A stretch of 5,242 bases of DNA from Alkaliphilus sp. (lineage in GTDB: Bacteria > Bacillota > Clostridia > Peptostreptococcales > Thermotaleaceae), in NCBI GenBank assembly GCA_018335765.1, contig JAGXRU010000190.1:1-5242 (forward strand), in the 5' to 3' direction. This document shows positions 1 through 5,240 of this stretch, piece by piece. Numbering within the stretch: position 1 is the first letter of the stretch; each line of letters begins with the position of its first letter. Position numbers and translations under genes: made by a program. The notes below the pieces were generated by a model. That model was not told the DNA's origin, made no database searches, and saw only the letters and a list, made by a program, of their open reading frames with translations.

Positions 1-884
1 TAGTGATGATTGAATATGTGGAGCTTTTGGACAGCCATACCATTGCTGTTCACCGATCGGTGGCGCCTGGGGATGGAATGGTTCTAAAGGGAGAAGATTT
101 AAAAAAGGACTCGTTGATATTAAAAAAGGGCAGAAGGTTGAAGCCACAGGATATTGGAGCCTTGGCGGCAGTCGGAATCAAGCATATAAAGGTTTTGGAG
201 AAACCAAGAGTAGCGATTCTCTCCACTGGGGATGAGATTGTAAGTCCGGATGAAGAGGTGCCTTTTGGGAAAATCAGAGATATAAATACCTACACCATCT
301 CTGCGATGGCAGAACAAATGGGATGCGAGGTTACATTTAAAGCAGTGGTAAAGGATGACTACCATCTTCTAATAAAAATTCTGGAGCCTCTGGTTAAAGA
401 AAATCAGATAGTAATCATATCAGGGGGAAGTTCTGTAGGCACCAAGGACGTTACCGCAAAAGTGATTGATGATCTGGGAGAACCGGGAATGTTCGTTCAT
501 GGAGTGGCAGTAAAACCTGGAAAGCCTACTATTATCGGGAAAGCAGGAAATGCAGCATTATTTGGACTACCTGGACATCCTGTATCGGCAATGATCGTAT
601 TCAAAATATTTGTTGAATACTTGATTCATGACATCATGAAATACGAGATTGAGAAAAACATAGTTTTGCAGGCACTGGCAGATACAAATATTCACTCATC
701 GCCGGGCAAGGAAACATATCAAATGGTGATTATAGAAAAATCGGGAGAGGATTATATAGCCAAGGCAATTCACGGGAAATCAGGGGCTATTTCTTTGATG
801 ACCAGAGCACAAGGCTATATTAAGATAGATACCAACAAGGAAGGTGTTAAAAAGGGAGAAAAGGTGGATGTATATCTGCTTTAA
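1..884 (+). CDS. moeA: MoeA-type molybdopterin molybdenumtransferase, 5'-truncated by the window edge
   Basis: The MoeA family inserts molybdate into adenylylated molybdopterin (MPT-AMP) in the cytoplasm, the last common step of Moco synthesis. The visible 293 residues open with VMIEY, which in MoeA proteins lies about 110-120 residues into the protein, so the GTG at position 3 is an internal valine and the true start lies upstream. Numbering from that codon: STGDE at 74-78; a MoCF-type domain III from about 68 to 207 with SGGSSVGTKD (140-149), KPGKPT (171-176) and GLPGHPVSA (188-196); and the C-terminal beta domain IV from about 215 to 293. The N-terminal part with the conserved SAMDG motif is outside the window and cannot be checked. 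The C-terminus is intact and ends in TAA. The next gene, a second MoeA fused to another domain, begins 39 nt later in the same frame. Family assignment is secure; the metal handled (Mo or W) cannot be read from the sequence. Confidence 0.95.
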   Translation, partial: VMIEYVELLDSHTIAVHRSVAPGDGMVLKGEDLKKDSLILKKGRRLKPQDIGALAAVGIKHIKVLEKPRVAILSTGDEIVSPDEEVPFGKIRDINTYTISAMAEQMGCEVTFKAVVKDDYHLLIKILEPLVKENQIVIISGGSSVGTKDVTAKVIDDLGEPGMFVHGVAVKPGKPTIIGKAGNAALFGLPGHPVSAMIVFKIFVEYLIHDIMKYEIEKNIVLQALADTNIHSSPGKETYQMVIIEKSGEDYIAKAIHGKSGAISLMTRAQGYIKIDTNKEGVKKGEKVDVYLL

Positions 885-910
885 CATAATGAGGCAAGAA
901 TATCTGCATG

Positions 911-917
911 GGAGGAG
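911..917 (+). promoter_or_regulatory. Ribosome binding site GGAGGAG fixing a TTG start
   Basis: GGAGGAG lies 6 nt upstream of TTG at 924. Between the in-frame stop at 882-884 and this TTG there is no ATG or GTG in the frame, and the ATG at 908 is out of frame. The strong site therefore supports TTG 924 as the real start of the MoeA-PBP gene. Confidence 0.85.
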
Positions 918-923
918 ATTATT

Positions 924-2852
924 TTGAAACAAAACAAAAGAAATGTATACCTTTCAAATATTGAAGTTGAAAAAGCACTACAAAGCATTTCTGATCAATT
1001 GAAGAATAATTTTGACAAGCCTAACCTTGAAAGCATAAAGGTGATTGAAGCTTTGGAAAGGGTCACAGCTACCCCTGTTTTTGCAAGATATTCCTCGCCG
1101 AACTTTAATGCATCGGCTATGGATGGAATAGCTGTTAAAGCTATTGCCACCTTTGGAGCTTCTGAGGGGAACCCTTTATTGCTTCATAGAAACAAGGATT
1201 TTATATATGTGGATACCGGAGATCCTATACATGAACCCTATGACTCGGTAATTATGATTGAAGATGTAGTTGAGTTGGATGAAAATACCGTTGAAATTAT
1301 AAAGGCTGCTTCTCCTTGGCAACACATAAGACCTATCGGTGAGGATATTGTGGCAAACGAGCTTATTATACCCTCCAATCACAAAATACGCCCTGTAGAT
1401 ATGGGGGCTTTGCTAAGTGCTGGAATAACTGACATATGGGTTTATAGAAAACCTAAAGTAGGAATTATCCCAACTGGTACGGAAATCATAGAACCTGGAG
1501 AGCCTATGCAGATGGGGAGCATTATAGAGTCTAACTCAAGAGTATTTGAAGCAATGGTAAAAGAACTGGGTGGAGAGCCCAGAAGATACAAGACTGTTCC
1601 TGATGACTATAAAATGTTAAAGGATAACATAGAAAAGGCAATAGATGAAAACGATTTGGTAATTGTAAATGCTGGTTCTTCTGCCGGTTTAGAGGACTAT
1701 ACCGCCAGCCTTGTTTCGGAATTGGGAAGGGTATTGGTTCATGGTATTGCTGCAAAACCAGGGAAGCCAACAATTCTAGGTATTGTTAAGGATAAACCAA
1801 TTATTGGGATACCAGGTTATCCTGTGTCTGCATACTTTGTATTTGAAACCTTCGCGAAGCCTCTCATAAAAAAATTTCAAGGGTTGAGAGATGAAGAAAG
1901 AAGGCTGGTAGAAGCGGTGGTATCTAAAAGAATTATTTCCTCGCTTCAGCACAGAGAATATATAAGAATGAAGATAGGAAGAGTAGATGGAAAATTAATT
2001 GCCACACCTCTTAATAGGGGGGCAGGTGTTACCATGTCTTTGGTAAGGGCTGATGGAGTGTTGGTTGTTCCCCAAAACAGCGAAGGTATTGAGGCCGGAG
2101 AAACTGTACAGGTTGAATTATTGAAAGAACTCACTGAAATCAACAATACCATTGTGTCCATAGGAAGTCATGATTTGCTAATGGATCTAGTTGGAAACTT
2201 TATGCATAACCTCGGTTCCAAGTATTTTTTGTCTTCAGCACATGTGGGAAGTATGGGGGGGATAATGGCAATTAAGAGGGGAGAAGCACATATTGCTCCA
2301 ATCCACCTGCTGGATGAAGATTCAGGTCTTTATAATATTGCTTATATTAAGAAGTATTTATCAAATATTGATATGGCTATCATTAGGGGTGTCAGTCGAA
2401 TACAGGGCTTTATTGTGCAAAAGGGTAATCCTAAGCAAATTAAATCCTTTGAGGATCTGTTGAAGAAAGGCATTCTGTTTGTGAATCGTCAAAGAGGTGC
2501 TGGAACCAGAATGTTGGTGGACTACCAGCTTAAGCTAAAGAATATAGATCCAGATCATGTTGCAGGTTATCATAGAGAAATGACAACCCATATGGCTGTA
2601 GCAGCGGCTGTTTTATCGGGCAGTGCAGATGTGGGGGTAGGTGTATACTCTGCAGCTAAGGCAATGGAGCTAGACTTCGTACCCATTGGAGAAGAAGCCT
2701 ATGACTTTGCTATTCCAAGCAAATATCTGGAAACCGATATGATACAGAGCTTTGTTAAAGTCTTGAAATCTTCAGAATTCAAGACTTCCTTGGAAGAAAT
2801 GGGAGGATATAGACTGGAGAATGTGGGAGAGGTTGAGATGGTTGGAAGTTAA
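924..2852 (+). CDS. MoeA fused to a C-terminal PBP-like substrate-binding domain
   Basis: This 642-residue protein has two parts. Residues 1 to about 403 are a full MoeA: SAMDG (64-68, with D67 matching the catalytic Asp59 of E. coli MoeA), VDTGDP (96-101), PTGTE (183-187), a MoCF domain with GSSAGLEDYT (251-260), KPGKPT (278-283) and GIPGYPVSA (295-303), then domain IV (about 325-400). Residues 410-642 resemble the PBP-like family (Pfam PBP_like) often described as MoeA/LysR-substrate-binding fusions: IGSHD (413-417), HVGSMGG (440-446), HLLDEDSG (461-468), FVNRQRGAGTR (519-529) and an Ala-rich stretch ending SADVGVG (567-573). No signal peptide or membrane segment is seen, so both parts should be cytosolic. 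The MoeA half should insert metal into MPT-AMP. The PBP half might bind molybdate, tungstate or a cofactor intermediate, which is inference. It starts with TTG and follows a separate moeA at 39 nt, probably in the same operon. Such fusions are known in Clostridia and archaea; I know of no settled function for the PBP part. Confidence 0.93.
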   Translation: MKQNKRNVYLSNIEVEKALQSISDQLKNNFDKPNLESIKVIEALERVTATPVFARYSSPNFNASAMDGIAVKAIATFGASEGNPLLLHRNKDFIYVDTGDPIHEPYDSVIMIEDVVELDENTVEIIKAASPWQHIRPIGEDIVANELIIPSNHKIRPVDMGALLSAGITDIWVYRKPKVGIIPTGTEIIEPGEPMQMGSIIESNSRVFEAMVKELGGEPRRYKTVPDDYKMLKDNIEKAIDENDLVIVNAGSSAGLEDYTASLVSELGRVLVHGIAAKPGKPTILGIVKDKPIIGIPGYPVSAYFVFETFAKPLIKKFQGLRDEERRLVEAVVSKRIISSLQHREYIRMKIGRVDGKLIATPLNRGAGVTMSLVRADGVLVVPQNSEGIEAGETVQVELLKELTEINNTIVSIGSHDLLMDLVGNFMHNLGSKYFLSSAHVGSMGGIMAIKRGEAHIAPIHLLDEDSGLYNIAYIKKYLSNIDMAIIRGVSRIQGFIVQKGNPKQIKSFEDLLKKGILFVNRQRGAGTRMLVDYQLKLKNIDPDHVAGYHREMTTHMAVAAAVLSGSADVGVGVYSAAKAMELDFVPIGEEAYDFAIPSKYLETDMIQSFVKVLKSSEFKTSLEEMGGYRLENVGEVEMVGS

Positions 2853-2894
2853 GAATTAGAAAATAAGAATTAAGAATTAAAAATTAAAAATTAA
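2846..2894. repeat. Tandem heptamer repeat (consensus RAATTAA), seven units
   Basis: Seven consecutive 7-bp units can be read: AAGTTAA, GAATTAG, AAAATAA, GAATTAA, GAATTAA, AAATTAA, AAATTAA. The first unit contains the stop codon of the MoeA-PBP gene, so the array starts inside the coding end and fills over half of the gap to moaA. Short tandemly repeated heptamers of this kind are known from cyanobacteria and are common between genes in AT-rich genomes. Slippage during replication is the likely origin. No function can be read from it. Confidence 0.75.
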
Positions 2895-2934
2895 GGGTAA
2901 ACACGAAAGATTAATGGTTAAATAGGGGGAAAAA

Positions 2935-3897
2935 ATGATAGATGCCTTGGGAAGGAAGATAAACTATCTTAGAGTATCCGTAACAGATCTATGCAATTTA
3001 AGATGTCGATATTGTATGCCTATTGAAGGAATCAGAAAAATGAGTCATAATCAAATTCTTTCATTGGAAGAAATTTTTAAAGTTGTAGAAGCGGCTGTAG
3101 ATCTCGGCATAAATAAAGTGAGATTAACCGGAGGAGAGCCATTAGTCAGAAAGGGAATACTACAGTTAGTTGAAAAGATTGCAACCTTAAATGGAGTTGA
3201 TGATCTGGCATTAACAACCAATGGACTGTTGCTGAAGAAGTATGCCAAGGATTTAAAAGATGTCGGGCTTAAGCGTGTAAATATTAGCTTGGATACAATG
3301 AATAAAGAAAAATACCATGAGATAACCAGAGGCGGTGACCTTATAGAGGTATTTGAGGGTATTGAAGCAGCAAAGAATGTCAGTCTTTGTCCAATAAAAA
3401 TAAATATAGTGGTGATCGGAGGCTTTAATGATAACGAAATAGTGGACTTTGCAGAGCTTACTAAAGAGGGTATTGATGTTAGATTTATTGAGCTTATGCC
3501 CATAGGTCAGGCTAGTAGCTGGTCAAAGAGCCATTTTATTTCCAACGATGCCATAAAAGCGAAGCTTCCTGACCTGATTCCGGAAACTGATGGTGACAAG
3601 AGTAGTCCTGCAAGTTACTATAGATTAACTGGTGCTTCGGGTAAGATTGGATTTATTAACTCCATAAGCAGTCATTTTTGCAGATATTGTAATAGGATTA
3701 GACTCACTGCTGATGGAAAACTAAAACCATGCTTGCACTCTAATCAGGAAATTGATATTAAACCCTTTATCAGGCAAGGGAAGAAAGAGTTAACAGGAGC
3801 CATCAGAGATGCTATATTAGCAAAGCCAACAGAACATTCCTTAAATGAAACAAATAATAAACCCATAATAAGAGATATGGTGCGAATAGGAGGCTAA
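2935..3897 (+). CDS. moaA: GTP 3',8-cyclase MoaA (radical SAM)
   Basis: MoaA catalyses the first step of Moco synthesis: radical-SAM rearrangement of GTP to 3',8-cyclo-7,8-dihydro-GTP, which MoaC then uses. The 320-residue length is usual for the family. The N-terminal radical SAM cluster motif is C20-x3-C24-x2-C27 (CNLRCRYC), followed by the SAM-contacting TGGEP at 65-69. The second, GTP-binding 4Fe-4S cluster is supplied by C249-x2-C252-x13-C266. R13, R254 and R256 match the arginine triad (R17, R266, R268) known from Staphylococcus aureus MoaA. The protein ends in Gly-Gly (319-320), the conserved tail that reaches the active site, so it looks fully functional. The ATG at 2935 is preceded by AGGGGG (2924-2929) with 5-nt spacing, and the protein begins with the usual D-x2-GR-x3-YLR pattern. 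The stop codon directly abuts the moaC start, pointing to co-transcription and translational coupling. Confidence 0.98.
   Translation: MIDALGRKINYLRVSVTDLCNLRCRYCMPIEGIRKMSHNQILSLEEIFKVVEAAVDLGINKVRLTGGEPLVRKGILQLVEKIATLNGVDDLALTTNGLLLKKYAKDLKDVGLKRVNISLDTMNKEKYHEITRGGDLIEVFEGIEAAKNVSLCPIKINIVVIGGFNDNEIVDFAELTKEGIDVRFIELMPIGQASSWSKSHFISNDAIKAKLPDLIPETDGDKSSPASYYRLTGASGKIGFINSISSHFCRYCNRIRLTADGKLKPCLHSNQEIDIKPFIRQGKKELTGAIRDAILAKPTEHSLNETNNKPIIRDMVRIGG
3888..3893 (+). promoter_or_regulatory. Ribosome binding site AGGAGG for moaC, inside the end of moaA
   Basis: AGGAGG overlaps the last codons of moaA (Gly-Gly). It is 4 nt from the ATG at 3898 and 10 nt from the in-frame ATG at 3904. The spacing is a little short for the first and a little long for the second, so it does not decide between them alone. 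Ribosomes ending moaA would be placed directly on it. Confidence 0.7.
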
Positions 3898-4377
3898 ATG
3901 CTAATGCTGACGCATATAGATAAAAAAGGCAGAGCAAAAATGGTGGATGTGGGGGAAAAGGAAGACACTTCCAGAATAGCCGTTGCTAGGGGAGAGGTTC
4001 ATGTTTCTCATGACACTATGGAGATGTTAAGGGAAGGAAAATTGAAAAAAGGAGATGTGTTATCAGTGGCACAGGTGGCTGGAATAATGGGGGCAAAAAA
4101 AACCAGTGAAATTATTCCCATGTGTCATAATATTTTTATAACTGGGGTAGAGATGGATTTCACACTCGATATGGAGAATGCTATTATTAATATAGAAGCA
4201 ATGGTTAAAACCGTGGGTAAGACCGGAATTGAGATGGAAGCGTTACATGCTGTGTCTGTAGCTGCACTAACTATTTATGATATGTGTAAAGCTGTAGATA
4301 AAGAAATGACTATTCAAAACATAAGACTTGTAAAGAAAACAGGTGGAAAATCAGGAGATTTTCTCAGAACAGAATAA
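3898..4377 (+). CDS. moaC: Cyclic pyranopterin monophosphate synthase MoaC
   Basis: MoaC converts the MoaA product 3',8-cyclo-dihydro-GTP to cyclic pyranopterin monophosphate (cPMP). The 159 residues align closely with E. coli MoaC as I recall it: LTHID near the N-terminus, MVDV (15-18), KKGDV with K51, PMCHN with H77, GKTGIEMEAL with E112 and E114, YDMCK with D128 and K131, and the C-terminal GGKSGDF (149-155). All the catalytic residues known from the E. coli enzyme are present at the same numbers when translation starts at 3898, which favours that start. Met3 (ATG 3904, giving MLTHID) is a possible alternative. The start codon directly follows the moaA stop (TAAATG). MoaA and MoaC act consecutively, so coupling makes sense. 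A 160-nt gap with a palindromic element separates it from the downstream MOSC gene. Confidence 0.98.
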   Translation: MLMLTHIDKKGRAKMVDVGEKEDTSRIAVARGEVHVSHDTMEMLREGKLKKGDVLSVAQVAGIMGAKKTSEIIPMCHNIFITGVEMDFTLDMENAIINIEAMVKTVGKTGIEMEALHAVSVAALTIYDMCKAVDKEMTIQNIRLVKKTGGKSGDFLRTE

Positions 4378-4387
4378 CATCTGAAGA

Positions 4388-4473
4388 GCGTAGCCATGGG
4401 GACGGTTCGTCTGTATTGTTGGCGAAGCCAGCAACCGCAGGAAATACAGAGGAACTGTCCCCTGTGGCATAGC
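4388..4473. repeat. REP-like imperfect palindrome (GGGGACGGTTC type)
   Basis: A long hairpin fills half of the moaC-MOSC gap. GGGGAC (4398-4403) pairs with GTCCCC (4457-4462), G4404 makes a G-T pair with 4456, GTTC (4405-4408) pairs with GAAC (4452-4455), and TCTGTATT (4410-4417) pairs with AATACAGA (4443-4450). In this 20-position core there is one mismatch (4409/4451). GCCA (4393-4396) with TGGC (4465-4468), plus TA and GC pairs, extend it outwards. The tip has TGGC-GAA-GCCA (4420-4430). Positions 4393-4468 are about 58% G+C by hand count, well above the flanks. I recall elements beginning GGGGACGGTTC as dispersed repeats in Clostridia, probably of the REP/RAYT kind, but could not check. 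No transposase is present. There is no T-run after it, so it is not a typical terminator. Confidence 0.7.
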
Positions 4474-4488
4474 GATGATTAGGCATTG

Positions 4489-4509
4489 CAGAGAAGAATT
4501 CATTCTCTG
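4489..4509 (+). other. Perfect 7-bp hairpin in the leader of the MOSC gene
   Basis: CAGAGAA (4489-4495) and TTCTCTG (4503-4509) are perfect inverted repeats around a 7-nt loop, GAATTCA. The dyad ends 28 nt before the MOSC start codon. It is not followed by a T-run, so a terminator is unlikely. It could be an operator, an mRNA stabilising hairpin or an RNA processing site. A function is not shown. Confidence 0.45.
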
Positions 4510-4537
4510 AATTAATAATCCGTATAGGAGGCGAAAA

Positions 4538-4975
4538 ATGAGAGGCAAAGTTATAGCAATAAATATCAGCGAGAAAAAAGGTGTTCCCAAGAAGACTATA
4601 GACGAAGGCAGATTTGAAGTCGACCACGGACTGGTTGGCGACGCACATGCGGGGAATTGGCATCGACAGGTCAGCCTGTTGGGTATTGAGAGTATAAATA
4701 AAATGAAGGCACTGGGAATAGAAGGTCTTTGCACTGGAAAGTTTGCAGAGAACCTGACTACCGAAGGAATAGAGCTTTACAACCTAGAGATCGGAACTAA
4801 GATGAAAATAGGAGAAACTGTCCATGAGGTGACACAAATCGGTAAGGAATGTCATACAAAGTGTGCCATTTTTCATCAAGTAGGGAATTGTGTCATGCCT
4901 ACAGAAGGAATATTTACTAAGGTTTTAGTAGGTGGAACTATTAAAACAGAGGATGAAATTGAAATAATGGATTAA
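4538..4975 (+). CDS. Stand-alone MOSC-domain protein
   Basis: This small 145-residue protein consists of one MOSC domain, the fold shared with the C-terminal part of eukaryotic Moco sulfurase and with bacterial YiiM/YuaD. Such domains are thought to bind Moco or carry sulfur to it. Visible family features are GLVGDAHAG (31-39), HRQVSLL (42-48), FAENLTTEGI (69-78) and the block from IGKECH (101-106) through C109 to VGNCVMPTEGIF (115-126). C105 is the best candidate for the conserved sulfur-carrying cysteine. No NifS-like PLP domain is present, and no MogA/MoaB domain is fused, as happens in some relatives. The start is ATG 4538 with AGGAGG (4526-4531) 6 nt upstream. It is the last gene before a terminator. 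Its place after moaA-moaC supports a role in cofactor maturation or in delivery to a specific enzyme; the exact substrate is unknown. Confidence 0.92.
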   Translation: MRGKVIAINISEKKGVPKKTIDEGRFEVDHGLVGDAHAGNWHRQVSLLGIESINKMKALGIEGLCTGKFAENLTTEGIELYNLEIGTKMKIGETVHEVTQIGKECHTKCAIFHQVGNCVMPTEGIFTKVLVGGTIKTEDEIEIMD

Positions 4976-4985
4976 GGAATAATAG

Positions 4986-5021
4986 AAAATCCCTTGCGCT
5001 AGAAACAGCGGAGGGATTTTT
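4986..5021 (+). terminator. Intrinsic terminator after the MOSC gene
   Basis: AAAATCCCT (4986-4994) pairs with AGGGATTTT (5012-5020) and CGCT (4997-5000) pairs with AGCG (5007-5010), with a small internal bulge and the loop AGAAAC. The descending arm runs into five Ts (5017-5021). It lies 10 nt after the MOSC stop codon and should end the operon. The A-rich ascending arm means it could also act on transcripts arriving on the minus strand. Confidence 0.85.
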
Positions 5022-5066
5022 ACATAATACTTCAAACAATTGCAAATAAATTCAAAAAAAAAACCG

Positions 5067-5090
5067 TTAGTTGCAAAACTAAATGCAACT
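5067..5090. other. Overlapping, mutually exclusive hairpins next to an A10 tract
   Basis: Two dyads share bases. TTAGTT (5067-5072) with AACTAA (5077-5082) closes a GCAA tetraloop. AGTTGCA (5069-5075) with TGCAACT (5084-5090) closes an 8-nt loop. On the minus strand the second hairpin is followed, after 5 nt, by ten Ts (complement of A5054-5063). It could therefore terminate a minus-strand transcript coming from beyond the window, although the stem is short and AT-rich. The right arm of the second hairpin is the first copy of the neighbouring 20-bp repeat. Confidence 0.4.
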
Positions 5091-5160
5091 GAGAAGTATT
5101 AAATGCAACGCAAAAATAGCAAATGCAACACAGAAGTAGTAAAAGCAACGCTAAAACTAA
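5081..5160. repeat. Tandem array with 20-bp period, core AAATGCAAC
   Basis: AAATGCAAC recurs at 5081, 5101 and 5121, and as AAAAGCAAC at 5141, exactly 20 bp apart. The rest of each unit is looser, with the approximate consensus GCAGAAGTAGT. Units 1-3 match it at 8, 8 and 10 of 11 positions; unit 4 matches at only 4 and is degenerate. The period is not a multiple of three and no ORF runs through it. Even spacing near two helix turns suits a protein-binding (iteron-like) array or the multi-repeat end of an insertion sequence. The core appears inverted on both sides: AGTTGCA at 5069-5075 and GTTGCTTTT at 5167-5175. Confidence 0.7.
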
Positions 5161-5180
5161 AAAAGTGTTGCTTTTTTAGT
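5156..5180. other. Perfect 10-bp hairpin at the right edge of the repeat array
   Basis: ACTAAAAAAG (5156-5165) and CTTTTTTAGT (5171-5180) pair perfectly around the loop TGTTG. A competing structure pairs AAAAGCAAC (5141-5149, in repeat unit 4) with GTTGCTTTT (5167-5175). Either could form in RNA. The T-run is inside the stem and not after it, so a terminator role is weak. It may instead mark the end of the repeat array. Confidence 0.45.
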
Positions 5181-5181
5181 G

Positions 5182-5240
5182 ATTTTATCATAAAATACAG
5201 GGTATACATCCTTGCAGACAAGAATTTTGCGTATAGCAAA
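5182..5240. promoter_or_regulatory. Two short operator-like dyads in the gene-free 3' end
   Basis: ATTTTAT (5182-5188) and ATAAAAT (5190-5196) form a perfect palindrome around one central base. TTTGC (5226-5230) and GCAAA (5236-5240) form a second dyad around GTATA. No coding sequence is seen from 4976 to the window end, so this could be the control region of a gene starting outside the window. No convincing -35/-10 pair is visible. This is suggestive only, because short AT-rich dyads arise often by chance. Confidence 0.25.

Noticed and set aside
3..5. GTG as the start codon of the first gene
   Set aside because: The protein would lack the whole MoeA N-terminal catalytic region, and the sequence opens with the mid-protein motif VMIEY. 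The gene is cut by the window edge.
120..365. Minus-strand open frame of 81 codons inside the first moeA
   Set aside because: It is antisense to conserved MoeA sequence and has no recognisable motif. The minus-strand frames at 1176-1382, 1531-1773 and 1946-2161 were dismissed for the same reason.
2895..2934. Internal promoter before moaA
   Set aside because: The gap is so AT-rich that hexamers resembling -10 boxes occur by chance. No matching -35 with 16-18 nt spacing is seen.
3051..3503. Minus-strand open frame of 150 codons
   Set aside because: It lies wholly inside moaA, which has full radical SAM motifs. The antisense translation is low in complexity, rich in Ser, Ile and Phe, and shows no recognisable domain.
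4378..4537. Riboswitch (for example the Moco RNA motif) before the MOSC gene
   Set aside because: The structure is one long palindrome plus a small hairpin, not the multi-stem layout of the Moco motif, and the sequence fits a mobile REP-like repeat better.
4351..4734. Minus-strand open frames across the moaC-MOSC gap
   Set aside because: Two overlapping frames run antisense to the MOSC start and through the REP-like palindrome. They have no recognisable domain and conflict with the well-supported MOSC gene.
5081..5160. CRISPR array
   Set aside because: The period is only 20 bp with a 9-nt core. There is no room for repeats of 24-37 bp and unique spacers, and the segments between cores are related to each other.
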